From positions 1 through 13,770 of the forward strand of contig DHBY01000040.1 in NCBI GenBank assembly GCA_002398845.1: a stretch of DNA of 13,770 nucleotides, given 5' to 3'. Source of the DNA: Firmicutes bacterium UBA4916. Lineage in GTDB: Bacteria; Bacillota; Clostridia; Tissierellales; Tepidimicrobiaceae. The notes under the pieces were generated by a model that saw only the letters and a list, made by a program, of their open reading frames with translations, searched no databases and was not told the DNA's origin. Of this stretch, positions 1 to 7,900 are shown in pieces. Numbering within the stretch: position 1 is the first letter of the stretch; every line of letters begins with the position of its first letter. The translations under genes were made by a program, and so were the position numbers.

Positions 1-106
1 TTGTACAATATGTTTATTTTGTATGACTAATATATAACTTGTTTATTAAAAAGTCAAAATATATTATAGTTAAGTAAAATATTATGATCCTATTAGGAGG
101 GAAGAA

Positions 107-1396
107 ATGGAGAACCCATATAGGAAACAAAAGTGTAGTATGGATCAGTTACCAAGTATAAACTTTTCGGTTAATACTTATAAAAAATTAATAGAAACTT
201 ATGTTAAAGATAAAGATAAATTTGCAATCTGTCTTATAGACATAAATAATTTTAAAATATATAATCACATATTTGGATATGAATATGGTGATCAATTATT
301 ATTATATATTTTTAGAGAATTAGAGAAATACATAGAAGAACGTGGAAAAGTTTTTAGATTTGGTGGAGACATTTTAATGGTTTTACTATGGGATATTGAA
401 GATAAAAAAGAAGTTGAAAGAATAATAAAAGGTTTTTTAGTTAAATTTAGAGGATTTTATGAATTTAAGGGGCATAAAATTATAATTAAATTTAAAATTG
501 GTGTAGCTGTTTATCCTGAAGATAGTGATGAAATAGAGCCTCTTTTAAGATATGCTGATATTGCATTATTTTACTCAAAGCAAAATATTGAAGATGAATA
601 TAAAATGTTTGATTTTAATATGCATAAAGAAGTTGTAATGAAAGAAGTAGTAGAAATGGATATAATAAATTCTTTAGCTGATGATGAATTTATATTATAT
701 TATCAACCACAAATAGATTTAATTACAGGCAAAACATATGCTGTGGAGGCATTGATAAGATGGATGCACCCTTTATATGGGATGCTACCTCCTTCATTGT
801 TTATAAATAGTATTGAAGAAAATGGTATGATAAACGATGTTGGCAAATGGGTAATAGAAGAAGCATGTAGACAATTAAAAAAATGGCATGAACTTGGTTA
901 TAATCATATACATGTGTTTATTAATGTTTCAGGAAAACAACTAGCTAATAAGGACTTTTTTTATTTTGTGAAAAATGTGCTAGAAGAAACAAAAATAGAC
1001 CCACTATTTTTATGCTTAGAAATTACGGAATATAGCTTATCTATATCAGAACAATATATTGTAAAAAATTTAGTAAAATTAAGAAATCTCGGTGTAAAAA
1101 TTTATTTAGATGACTTTGGTATGGCCTATTCTTCTTTAGATCATCTGATTCATTTTCCCATTGATGGAATAAAAATTGATAGATCCTTTATAAATGGCAT
1201 AAATTCGGACCATAAAAAGTTAATTATAATAAAAAAAACCATAGAATTAGCCGATGAATTAGGGCTAGACATTATAGTAGAAGGAGTAGAAGAAATAGAA
1301 CAGTTAGATTGCTTAAAAAAATTAAGCTGCAATAAAATCCAAGGATACCTATTTGGGAAACCGATGGATCCCAGTGAAGTAACAGCTTGTTTTTAA
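107..1396 (+). CDS. GGDEF-EAL protein, probable c-di-GMP phosphodiesterase with degenerate GGDEF domain
   Basis: This 429-residue protein has a GGDEF-like domain (about residues 35-170) followed by an EAL domain (about 185-429). The GGDEF metal site Asp45 (in CLIDINNFK) is present, but the signature reads GGDIL at 86-90 instead of GG[DE]EF, so cyclase activity is doubtful. The EAL domain looks complete: EAL at 214-216, Asn273, Glu305 in LEITE, the DDFG acidic pair at 335-336, Lys356, Glu392 in VEGVE and QGYLF at 412-416. From knowledge of the family, it should hydrolyse c-di-GMP to pGpG, with the degenerate GGDEF perhaps serving as a GTP sensor (inference). No membrane segment or sensory domain is visible, so it is probably cytoplasmic. 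An AGGAGGG Shine-Dalgarno at 95-101 supports the ATG. The chemoreceptor gene follows after 25 bp and is probably co-transcribed. Confidence 0.9.
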   Translation: MENPYRKQKCSMDQLPSINFSVNTYKKLIETYVKDKDKFAICLIDINNFKIYNHIFGYEYGDQLLLYIFRELEKYIEERGKVFRFGGDILMVLLWDIEDKKEVERIIKGFLVKFRGFYEFKGHKIIIKFKIGVAVYPEDSDEIEPLLRYADIALFYSKQNIEDEYKMFDFNMHKEVVMKEVVEMDIINSLADDEFILYYQPQIDLITGKTYAVEALIRWMHPLYGMLPPSLFINSIEENGMINDVGKWVIEEACRQLKKWHELGYNHIHVFINVSGKQLANKDFFYFVKNVLEETKIDPLFLCLEITEYSLSISEQYIVKNLVKLRNLGVKIYLDDFGMAYSSLDHLIHFPIDGIKIDRSFINGINSDHKKLIIIKKTIELADELGLDIIVEGVEEIEQLDCLKKLSCNKIQGYLFGKPMDPSEVTACF

Positions 1397-1421
1397 ATAA
1401 TTTATCTAAGGAGGAATCAAA

Positions 1422-3131
1422 ATGAAGTTTTTGGGAAGATTCAAAATAAAGACTAAATTATTAGCAGTATTTCTCATTATTGGCATGCTGATGGGTTTTA
1501 TTGGATTAAACAATATAATTTCATTAAGCAAAATTAATAAAAATGGTGATGATATGTATAATAATCATCTTATGTCAGTATATTTATTAGATGATATGAA
1601 TCAAGAAATGTGGAAGATAAGTACAGGGGGATTAAATTTCCTTTTAAACGAAAAGTCTAATAAAAATGCATCACTAAAAAACATAAGTGATGCAATTGTT
1701 AATTTTGAAAAAAACATGGCTCAGTATGAGGAACTGGATTTAGGTGATAATGAAAGAGAACTTTATAGCGGAATAAAAAAATATTTGGAAGATTACATAG
1801 GAGAAAGTAATAAATTTATAGAACTTTTAAAAAAAGATAAAACAGTCGAAGCTATAAATTATATCCCTACAATTACAAAAGCTAAAGAAAACATCCAAAA
1901 TAAAATAGAAGTATTGATAGATTTAAATTTAAAAACTTCTAATGAATCTAATGTTAATAACGATTCAATCTATGATAGAACAAGAAATCTTTCTATTGTA
2001 CTTATGATAGTTGGATTTGCTTTTCTGATATTATCAGGAATTATCATTACTTTTGACATAGTAAAACCTCTTAATACCTATCAAAGTTTTGCTCAAAAAA
2101 TGTCAGAATACGATTTTAAAACTCCGCTTAAGATTACTAGAAAAGATGAATTTGGGCAAACAGGAATAGCCTTGAATCAAGCACAAGAAAATATTAGAGG
2201 ACTTGTTAAGCATATTATTTATGATTCTCAAAATTTAAGTGCTTCATCAGAAGAACTATTTGCCATAGTTGAAGAAATGACAGCAAGATTTGAAAAAATA
2301 CATAATTCATCAAATGAAATTGCAACAGTTACTCAAGAAACTAGCACTTCTGCGGAAGAAATTACCGCCTCTATAGAGGAAATAAATACAAGTATAAATG
2401 AATTATCTCAAAGGGCTTTAGATAGCAATAATAATGCAAGCAAATTCTACAAGCTGGCATCAGATGTTAAGCAAAAGGGAAATGAATCATCAGAGGAATT
2501 GACAAAATTGTATACAAAGAGAGAAGCAGTGATATTAGATGCTATTGAAGAAGGAAAAGTAGTTGAAAAGATAAAAGTTATGACCGATACCATTTCACAA
2601 ATTGCTGAACAGACCAATTTGTTAGCTTTAAATGCGGCTATTGAAGCAGCAAGGGCTGGAGAGGCTGGAAAAGGGTTTGCCGTTGTAGCAGAAGAAGTAA
2701 GAAAGCTTGCAGAGCAATCATCAGAAGCAGTGTCTACTATTCAAGAAGTAATTGAAAAAGTAGAAGAGGCGTTTGATAAATTATCTGATAGTGGCAGTAA
2801 AGTATTAGAATTTATTAACGAGTTTGTTCGACCACAATTCACAGGACTTGTTGAAGCTGGAAATAAATTTTATCATGAGGCTGATTATATAAGCAAAATG
2901 GCCGAAAATTTAGCATCTATGTCAGAAGAATTATCTGCTGCAACAAGTCAAGTAAGCTCAGCAGTAGAAAATATGTCTGCAATTTCACAAGAAACTTCGG
3001 CAAGTTCTGTTGATATTATTAGTAGCATGGATGAAACTAATAATGGAATGAAACAAATTTCAGAAACAGCCCAAAGCCAGGCAGAACTAGCCGAAGAGTT
3101 TAATTCATTAATACAAAAATTTAAGATATAA
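1422..3131 (+). CDS. Methyl-accepting chemotaxis protein
   Basis: This 569-residue transmembrane chemoreceptor has a short basic N-terminus, TM1 at about 12-30, an extracytoplasmic helical ligand-binding region (about 31-188, resembling a four-helix-bundle MCP domain), TM2 at about 190-212, a HAMP linker (about 213-265) and a long cytoplasmic signalling coiled coil. The highly conserved hairpin tip that contacts CheA and CheW is clear, with EQTNLLALNAAIEAARAGE at 396-414 followed by GKGFAVVAEEVRKLAEQS. Glu/Gln-rich methylation helices flank it. The protein ends soon after the second helix (SLIQKFKI) without a CheR-tethering pentapeptide. A TAAGGAGGA ribosome binding site precedes the ATG, and the gene sits 25 bp after the EAL gene with no terminator between them, which suggests one operon. 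The ligand cannot be told from sequence. Confidence 0.95.
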   Translation: MKFLGRFKIKTKLLAVFLIIGMLMGFIGLNNIISLSKINKNGDDMYNNHLMSVYLLDDMNQEMWKISTGGLNFLLNEKSNKNASLKNISDAIVNFEKNMAQYEELDLGDNERELYSGIKKYLEDYIGESNKFIELLKKDKTVEAINYIPTITKAKENIQNKIEVLIDLNLKTSNESNVNNDSIYDRTRNLSIVLMIVGFAFLILSGIIITFDIVKPLNTYQSFAQKMSEYDFKTPLKITRKDEFGQTGIALNQAQENIRGLVKHIIYDSQNLSASSEELFAIVEEMTARFEKIHNSSNEIATVTQETSTSAEEITASIEEINTSINELSQRALDSNNNASKFYKLASDVKQKGNESSEELTKLYTKREAVILDAIEEGKVVEKIKVMTDTISQIAEQTNLLALNAAIEAARAGEAGKGFAVVAEEVRKLAEQSSEAVSTIQEVIEKVEEAFDKLSDSGSKVLEFINEFVRPQFTGLVEAGNKFYHEADYISKMAENLASMSEELSAATSQVSSAVENMSAISQETSASSVDIISSMDETNNGMKQISETAQSQAELAEEFNSLIQKFKI

Positions 3132-3164
3132 GCAAAAAATTTTTATAATAGTCTATAGGTTAAT

Positions 3165-3210
3165 ATAAAAGCACCATCCTAAACTTTGCTATTTAGGACG
3201 GTGCTTTTAT
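3165..3210 (+). terminator. Rho-independent terminator after the MCP gene
   Basis: The arms at 3165-3183 and 3192-3210 are complementary over 19 bp with a single A/C mismatch, around the 8-nt loop CTTTGCTA. The core is GCACC...GGTGC, with an A-run on the left and TTTTAT on the right, so it could work in both directions. It lies 34 bp after the MCP stop codon and separates the signalling operon from the next region. Confidence 0.88.
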
Positions 3211-3417
3211 ATTGCTATGAAAATGTAAATATAAGAAAAACTATTTGTATATTTTCTACAGTAGTAAATTTCCAACAATATATAAAAAAACACTAAGAAA
3301 AAAGTAGAAATATATATAAATTTAGCAAAAAAAATAGAAACATATCTAAAAACAAATGAAAAAGTAAATATAATATTAAATAAACTCTAAAGGGGGATAG
3401 GGAAAAGTTATAGATTG

Positions 3418-3460
3418 ATAAGAAATTGTTAAACTTTAATAAAGTTTAACAATTTCTTAT
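3418..3460. repeat. Perfect 20-bp inverted repeat with 3-nt loop
   Basis: The arms at 3418-3437 and 3441-3460 are exact reverse complements (ATAAGAAATTG...CAATTTCTTAT) around the loop AAT. The stem is almost entirely A/T. No T-tract follows the right arm (ATGATATATA comes next), so it is not a standard terminator, although the repeat is far longer than chance would give. It ends 92 bp before the GntR start. It may be an RNA hairpin in the operon leader, a protein-binding palindrome, or a remnant of a small palindromic repeat element. These alternatives cannot be separated from this sequence alone. Confidence 0.75.
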
Positions 3461-3469
3461 ATGATATAT

Positions 3470-3494
3470 AACTTATATACATATCTGATAAGTT
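3470..3494. promoter_or_regulatory. Possible operator: 7-bp inverted repeat upstream of gntR
   Basis: AACTTAT (3470-3476) and ATAAGTT (3488-3494) are exact inverted copies separated by 11 bp. They lie about 60-80 bp before the GntR start, where an autoregulatory operator would be expected. The match is short and AT-rich, so it may be coincidental. Confidence 0.22.
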
Positions 3495-3552
3495 GCAATA
3501 ATAAAATTTTACATAATTAAAAACCCAACAAAGAAAGTAGAGGTGCATATCT

Positions 3553-4311
3553 ATGATTAATATGACGGGATCAAAGGTTCATAAGCAAACCGCAGTACAA
3601 CAAGTAGTTGATTATTTGAGAAATTATATTCTGAATAATAAAGATTATAAAGTTATGGAATTACCACCAGAATCACAATTAGCCGATGAAATGGGAGTAA
3701 GTAGGTTAACCATTAGAGAAGCTTTAACAGTATTAGAAAGTGAGGGGTTAATCAGAAAAAGTCAAGGAAGTAGCACAGTTATTACTAGCTTTGCAAGAAA
3801 GTTATCAGGAGGCCTGGATTATGCTGGAGAGCTTAGTAAATTTATTAATGATTGTGGCTATGAATCAAAAGTAGATAATATATCATATTTTTGGGAGAAA
3901 TGTAATGAAGAATATGCAAACATTCTTCATATAAAGCCAGAAGATGAGATATTAGTAGTAAAGAAAAGATTTCTAGCCAATATTATTCCAGCTGCGTATT
4001 GCATAAATAGAATTCCTCAGATATTTTTAAAAAGCAAAGAAATAAACGAAAAAGATCTAGGAAAGTCTATGTTTGATTTTGTAGAGGACCGTTGTAATTG
4101 TAAAATTAGTCATGATTTCTTGGAGATTATACCATCTCTAGTAACATCAGAAATTGCAGATATATTAAACTTAAATGAGGGTTCTCCAATATTACGAGTA
4201 GATGTAACTAAATATACTATTGAAGGTTATCCAATAATGTATAATACGGAATATTATGTAGATGAACTAATAAGATTTACTGCTTGTAGAACTATGTCCT
4301 ATGTAAAATGA
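3553..4311 (+). CDS. GntR family transcriptional regulator, UTRA (HutC-like) subclass
   Basis: This 252-residue protein has an N-terminal GntR winged helix-turn-helix (about 11-78). The hallmark is LPPESQLADEMGVSRLTIREALTVLESEGLIRKSQGSSTVI, where GntR proteins carry L.SE..LA...GVSR.TVR.AL..L..EGL. A C-terminal UTRA-type effector domain follows (about 95-245), in which ILRVDVTKYTIEGYPIMYNTEYYV matches the conserved R......G.P....E.Y.. pattern. Members bind a small metabolite and release or reposition on DNA. An AGAGGTG ribosome binding site at 3539-3545, 7 nt before the ATG, supports the start. The gene lies directly upstream of the molybdenum hydroxylase genes, with 20 bp to the next start, so it probably regulates that operon and itself, with a substrate such as a purine as effector (inference). 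Confidence 0.92.
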   Translation: MINMTGSKVHKQTAVQQVVDYLRNYILNNKDYKVMELPPESQLADEMGVSRLTIREALTVLESEGLIRKSQGSSTVITSFARKLSGGLDYAGELSKFINDCGYESKVDNISYFWEKCNEEYANILHIKPEDEILVVKKRFLANIIPAAYCINRIPQIFLKSKEINEKDLGKSMFDFVEDRCNCKISHDFLEIIPSLVTSEIADILNLNEGSPILRVDVTKYTIEGYPIMYNTEYYVDELIRFTACRTMSYVK

Positions 4312-4317
4312 TGAATT

Positions 4318-4325
4318 AAGAGGTG
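4318..4325 (+). promoter_or_regulatory. Shine-Dalgarno fixing a TTG start for the FAD subunit
   Basis: AAGAGGTG lies 6 nt before TTG at 4332. The in-frame GTG at 4323 sits inside this ribosome binding site and so cannot be the usual start. Confidence 0.65.
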
Positions 4326-4331
4326 AATAAA

Positions 4332-5141
4332 TTGATAACTATAAAAGAATATTCTACACCTAAATGTATAGACGAAGCTTATAATTTATTATTAGAAAAA
4401 AGGAACAATGTGCTCTTTGGTGGAGGAGCATTTATAAGAATGGGATCAAAAAACATATTTACTGCTATTGACTTATCAAAATCAGAACTAGATTATATCA
4501 TTGAAGAAGATAAACTTATAAGGATAGGAGCGATGACTACCTTTGGAGATATAGAGTATTCTCCATTATTAAAGCAACACTATAATGATGTTTTATCAAA
4601 ATCCGTTAGTGAAATAGTAGGTATCCAGCTAAGAAATATAGTTACTGTAGGAGGCACTGTTTATTCGAGATATGGCTTTTCCGATTTTATTACTGGGTTA
4701 TTAGCCCTTGATACAACTGTAAATTTATATAAGCAGGGGAGTATTCCATTAGAGGAATTCCTAAAGAAAGGATCAAAGGAAAGAGATATACTTGAAAGCA
4801 TATCCATAGAAAAGGATGATAGAAAAGCAACATTTTTATCTATGAGAAACTCCCAAGGAGATTATGCAATTTTAAATGTGGCTATATCTGTCCTAGATGG
4901 AAAATATAGAATAGCAGTGGGGGCAAGACCAAAGGTTGCCGTCTTAGCATTAGAGTCCATGAATTATTTAAATGGCATAGGTAAAGATCTATCACCAGAG
5001 GATATATTAGAAGCTGCAAAAATTGCCTCAGAAGAACTTGCCTTTGGAACTAATACTAGGGGAAGTAGTGCCTACAGAAAACAAATTTGTTATGTACTTG
5101 TGAAACGGGCATTGAAGGAGGTTGTAGGCTATGAGGATTGA
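4332..5141 (+). CDS. xdhB: Xanthine dehydrogenase-family FAD-binding subunit
   Basis: This is the medium (FAD) subunit of a molybdenum hydroxylase, which passes electrons from the 2Fe-2S clusters to its flavin and on to an external acceptor. From the TTG at 4332 the protein has 269 residues, and its first residues (ITIKEYSTPKCIDEAYNLL) match the family's usual opening. The PCMH-type FAD fold shows GGGAF at 30-34 and TVGGTVYSRYGFSD at 105-118, the position of the family's GG.I....P..D pyrophosphate loop. The C-terminal CO-dehydrogenase flavoprotein-like part contains LSMRNSQGDYAILNVAIS. It is slightly shorter than many homologues (about 280-290). The gene begins 20 bp after the regulator and its 3' end overlaps the next gene by 11 bp, which suggests translational coupling. 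The E. coli-style symbol marks the subunit type, not proven xanthine activity. Confidence 0.88.
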   Translation: MITIKEYSTPKCIDEAYNLLLEKRNNVLFGGGAFIRMGSKNIFTAIDLSKSELDYIIEEDKLIRIGAMTTFGDIEYSPLLKQHYNDVLSKSVSEIVGIQLRNIVTVGGTVYSRYGFSDFITGLLALDTTVNLYKQGSIPLEEFLKKGSKERDILESISIEKDDRKATFLSMRNSQGDYAILNVAISVLDGKYRIAVGARPKVAVLALESMNYLNGIGKDLSPEDILEAAKIASEELAFGTNTRGSSAYRKQICYVLVKRALKEVVGYED

Positions 5142-5598
5142 AATCAAAGTAAATGGTATTAATAAAGTTTTTGATATATTACCTGATGAATATCTAGTCG
5201 ATACCTTAAGAAACAATGGTTATACAAGTGTAAAAAAAGGCTGCGATACTGGAATATGTGGTTGTTGTACAGTCCATATGGATGGGAAAGCAATTCTATC
5301 ATGTGTGATGCTTTCCGCAAGAGCTGCTGGCCATGAGATAACAACTATTGAAGGAGTAAGTGAAAAGGCACGTAAGGTTGGTCAATTTCTTGTAGATGAA
5401 GGAGTAGAACAATGTGGGTACTGCAGTACAGGATTAATAATGAACATTTTATATATGGAAAAGGTTGTAAAGGAACCAACAGATGAAGAAATACTTCACT
5501 ATCTTAATGGAAATCTATGCAGATGTACAGGATATATCGGTCAATTAAGAGCCATCAAAAAATATTTGGAGGCGAAAAATAATGAAAATTGTAAATAA
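5131..5598 (+). CDS. xdhC: Xanthine dehydrogenase-family [2Fe-2S] subunit
   Basis: This 155-residue small subunit carries two [2Fe-2S] clusters that relay electrons from the molybdenum centre to FAD. The plant-ferredoxin-like N-terminal domain supplies Cys38, Cys43, Cys46 and Cys58, with an extra Cys45 giving CGCC. The helical C-terminal domain supplies Cys95 and Cys98 (QCGYC) and Cys130 and Cys132 (CRCTGY). All eight expected ligands are present and the length is typical. An AAGGAGGT ribosome binding site at 5115-5122, 8 nt before the ATG, supports the start. The gene overlaps the FAD subunit by 11 bp and the molybdenum subunit by 17 bp, so the three are almost certainly one translationally coupled unit giving a heterotrimer. 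Confidence 0.95.
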   Translation: MRIEIKVNGINKVFDILPDEYLVDTLRNNGYTSVKKGCDTGICGCCTVHMDGKAILSCVMLSARAAGHEITTIEGVSEKARKVGQFLVDEGVEQCGYCSTGLIMNILYMEKVVKEPTDEEILHYLNGNLCRCTGYIGQLRAIKKYLEAKNNENCK

Positions 5599-7900
5599 AT
5601 CTTTTTCAAAAATTGATGGCAATGGATTAGTTGAAGGCAAACCTGTTTATACTGATGACTTAGCACCTAAGGATGCCTTAATAGTTAAGGTATTGAGAAG
5701 CCCCTATGCCTTTGCAAGGATTAAAGAAATTAATACAAAAATTGCAGAAAAAGTCCCAGGAGTAGAATGTGTTATTACATATAAAGATATAAAGAGAAGG
5801 GCCTATACGCGAGCAGGACAATGTTATCCAGAGCCTTCACCTTATGATAAATTCATATTAGATGAATATGTTAGACATGTTGGAGATGAAGTTGCAATAA
5901 TAGCAGCTATTGATGAAAAGACTGCCACAAAGGCTATGAAACTGATAAAAGTTGAATATGAAGTATTAGAACCTGTGCTAGATTATGAAAAAGCAGATGG
6001 ACATACATCTTTAGTTCATCCTGAAGGGGATATATTTACAATGACAGATATAGGTTTTGATAGAAATAGAAATATTGCCTGTCAAGTAAATTTGGAACTG
6101 GGAGATGTTGAAAAAGTATTAAGGGGATCTGAAGTAGTAATCACAAGGACTTATAGTTCTCAGGCACAGGCCCAAGCTATGATGGAAACCCAAAGGGCCT
6201 ACACCTATATAGATATGTACGGTAGGCTGGTTGTAGTCACGTCTACACAGATTCCTTTTCATGTGCGAAGAATTTTATCAACTGCATTAGGAATATCAGA
6301 GAGCAAAATAAGAGTCATAAAGCCTAGAATCGGAGGGGGATTTGGTGCAAAACAAACAGTCAATGCAGAATTTTATCCTGCGTTGGTAACTTTAAAAACA
6401 GGTAAACCAGCAAAGATTGTATATACAAGAAAAGAAGTTTTTAGAGGGACTAATACTCGCCATGAAATGAAATTTCAGGTTACTCTCGGGGCAACAAAGG
6501 ATGGAAAGATTAAGGCCGTTGATATGGTAGGTATTTCTGATACTGGTGCCTATGGGGAGCATAGTCAAACTACTATAGCTGCAGCTGGTGAGAAAGTACT
6601 ACCTTTGTATAACAAGATAGAAGCATATAGGTATTATGGAAAGGCTGTTTACACAAACAAGGTACCAGGGGCCGCTTTAAGGGGGTTTGGAGTAACTCAA
6701 GGAACATTTGCAATAGAATCAGCTGTAAATGAACTAGCCATTGAGTTAAATATGGATCCTACAGAAATAAGGGATATAAACATGATAAAACAAGGAGAAA
6801 CAACGGAGTTACTAAATATGATAACTAAGGATTGGGGAAATAAACCTATGTATATGGATAGTTGCATGCTTGAATATTGTGTATCTAGGGGAAAAGAATT
6901 GATAGAATGGGAAAGCAAATATCCTAGGGTGAAAATTAGTGACAATAAGGTTAGAGGAGTAGGAATGTCAATTGCTCAGCAAGGGTCGGGTCTTCCTAAA
7001 ATAGATATGGCATCTGCTACCCTTAAACTAAACACCGATGGATTTTTTAGTTTGTTAATTGGGGCAACAGATTTGGGGACTGGAAGTGACACTATTCTTG
7101 CTCAAATTGCAGCAGAAACTTTAGGAGTCGGTTTAGATAAGATAGTAGTTTATTCTTCTGATACAGATCTAACACCATTTGACTCTGGAGCTTATGCATC
7201 AAGTACAACCTATACCACGGGGAATGCGGTAATAGATGCAGCTGAAAAGATGAAAGATTTGATTATTAAACATGGAGCTAAGCATTTTGATACAACCATA
7301 GACAATATAATTTTTGATGGAATGGTAATCAAAAACCAAGAGAATCATGAACAAATTTCATTAGAGGATTTTTCTAAAAGAATAACCTATAATGATCAGT
7401 TTGTACAATTATCTACAACGGGTTCATTTGTACCAGAGAAAAATGTACCTCCATATATGGCAGGATTTGCTGAGGTAGAAGTAGATCTTGAAACAGGTAA
7501 AGTGGATTTAATACATTTTGTAGGAGTAGTGGACTGTGGAATGCCAATAAATCCGAAACTTTCAAGAATACAAGTAGAAGGTGGTATAGTAACAGGGATT
7601 GGTCTAGCATTATATGAAGAAGTTAAATATGATGAGAATGGTAGATTGATGACGGATACATTTATGGAATATAAGCTTCCAACACGAATGGATATTGGAA
7701 AAATTACCGTAGACTTAGCAAAAGGTTATGAAAAAACTGGGCCCTATGGAGCTAAGTCTATTGGAGAAGTAGTTGTAAATACTGTCTCTCCAGCTATAAC
7801 TGATGCAATATTCAATGCTACTGGAATAAGGATTAGAGATTTACCTGCTACACCGGAAAAGGTGTTTAAAGGATTGCTAAAAAATGCTTCTATTATATAG
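5582..7900 (+). CDS. xdhA: Xanthine dehydrogenase-family molybdopterin-binding subunit
   Basis: This 772-residue catalytic large subunit hydroxylates an aromatic N-heterocycle or related substrate at the molybdenum cofactor. The N-terminal a/b hammerhead domain includes KIDGNGLVEGKPVYTDDL and LIVKVLRSPYAFARI. Cofactor-binding motifs follow: GGGFGAKQ at 251-258, RGFG with Arg367 and Phe369, QGSG, YASSTTYTTGNAV, and GAKSIGE with the catalytic base Glu729. Length and spacing match stand-alone bacterial large subunits. Compared with classical xanthine dehydrogenase, Gln258 stands where a substrate-binding Glu is expected (GGKE), and Lys338 lies near the position of the substrate-binding Arg. The substrate may therefore be another purine or heterocycle. 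A GGAGG site at 5568-5572 supports the ATG. No maturation gene (XdhC-type chaperone or MocA-type) is in the window. Confidence 0.93.
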   Translation: MKIVNKSFSKIDGNGLVEGKPVYTDDLAPKDALIVKVLRSPYAFARIKEINTKIAEKVPGVECVITYKDIKRRAYTRAGQCYPEPSPYDKFILDEYVRHVGDEVAIIAAIDEKTATKAMKLIKVEYEVLEPVLDYEKADGHTSLVHPEGDIFTMTDIGFDRNRNIACQVNLELGDVEKVLRGSEVVITRTYSSQAQAQAMMETQRAYTYIDMYGRLVVVTSTQIPFHVRRILSTALGISESKIRVIKPRIGGGFGAKQTVNAEFYPALVTLKTGKPAKIVYTRKEVFRGTNTRHEMKFQVTLGATKDGKIKAVDMVGISDTGAYGEHSQTTIAAAGEKVLPLYNKIEAYRYYGKAVYTNKVPGAALRGFGVTQGTFAIESAVNELAIELNMDPTEIRDINMIKQGETTELLNMITKDWGNKPMYMDSCMLEYCVSRGKELIEWESKYPRVKISDNKVRGVGMSIAQQGSGLPKIDMASATLKLNTDGFFSLLIGATDLGTGSDTILAQIAAETLGVGLDKIVVYSSDTDLTPFDSGAYASSTTYTTGNAVIDAAEKMKDLIIKHGAKHFDTTIDNIIFDGMVIKNQENHEQISLEDFSKRITYNDQFVQLSTTGSFVPEKNVPPYMAGFAEVEVDLETGKVDLIHFVGVVDCGMPINPKLSRIQVEGGIVTGIGLALYEEVKYDENGRLMTDTFMEYKLPTRMDIGKITVDLAKGYEKTGPYGAKSIGEVVVNTVSPAITDAIFNATGIRIRDLPATPEKVFKGLLKNASII

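Larger units (their letters stand above)
3211..3552. other. AT-rich gene-free region upstream of the GntR regulator
   Basis: No credible gene was found here. An A-rich frame from 3286 to 3390 stays open for 34 codons, but it has no start codon or ribosome binding site. A purine tract (AAAGGGGGATAGGG) at about 3389-3402 resembles a Shine-Dalgarno but leads into no open reading frame. The notable content is a perfect 20-bp inverted repeat at 3418-3460 and a shorter 7-bp inverted repeat at 3470-3494, both annotated separately. The promoter of the GntR-xdh operon must lie here, but no convincing -35/-10 pair could be fixed in such AT-rich sequence. Confidence 0.5.

Noticed and set aside
1..106. 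Promoter upstream of the GGDEF-EAL gene
   Set aside because: Several TATA-like hexamers occur, but none pairs with a convincing -35 at normal spacing, and the region may be cut by the window edge.
3286..3390. Possible small protein in the A-rich intergenic region
   Set aside because: The frame is open for 34 codons but has no start codon or ribosome binding site, and its Lys/Ile/Asn content is what A-rich DNA gives by chance.
3418..3460. The long palindrome as a rho-independent terminator
   Set aside because: The stem is almost all A/T and no T-run follows the right arm. The upstream operon already ends at the hairpin at 3165-3210.
5028..5344. Minus-strand open frames over the FAD and 2Fe-2S genes
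   Set aside because: They are shadows of clearly functional + strand genes and lack ribosome binding sites.
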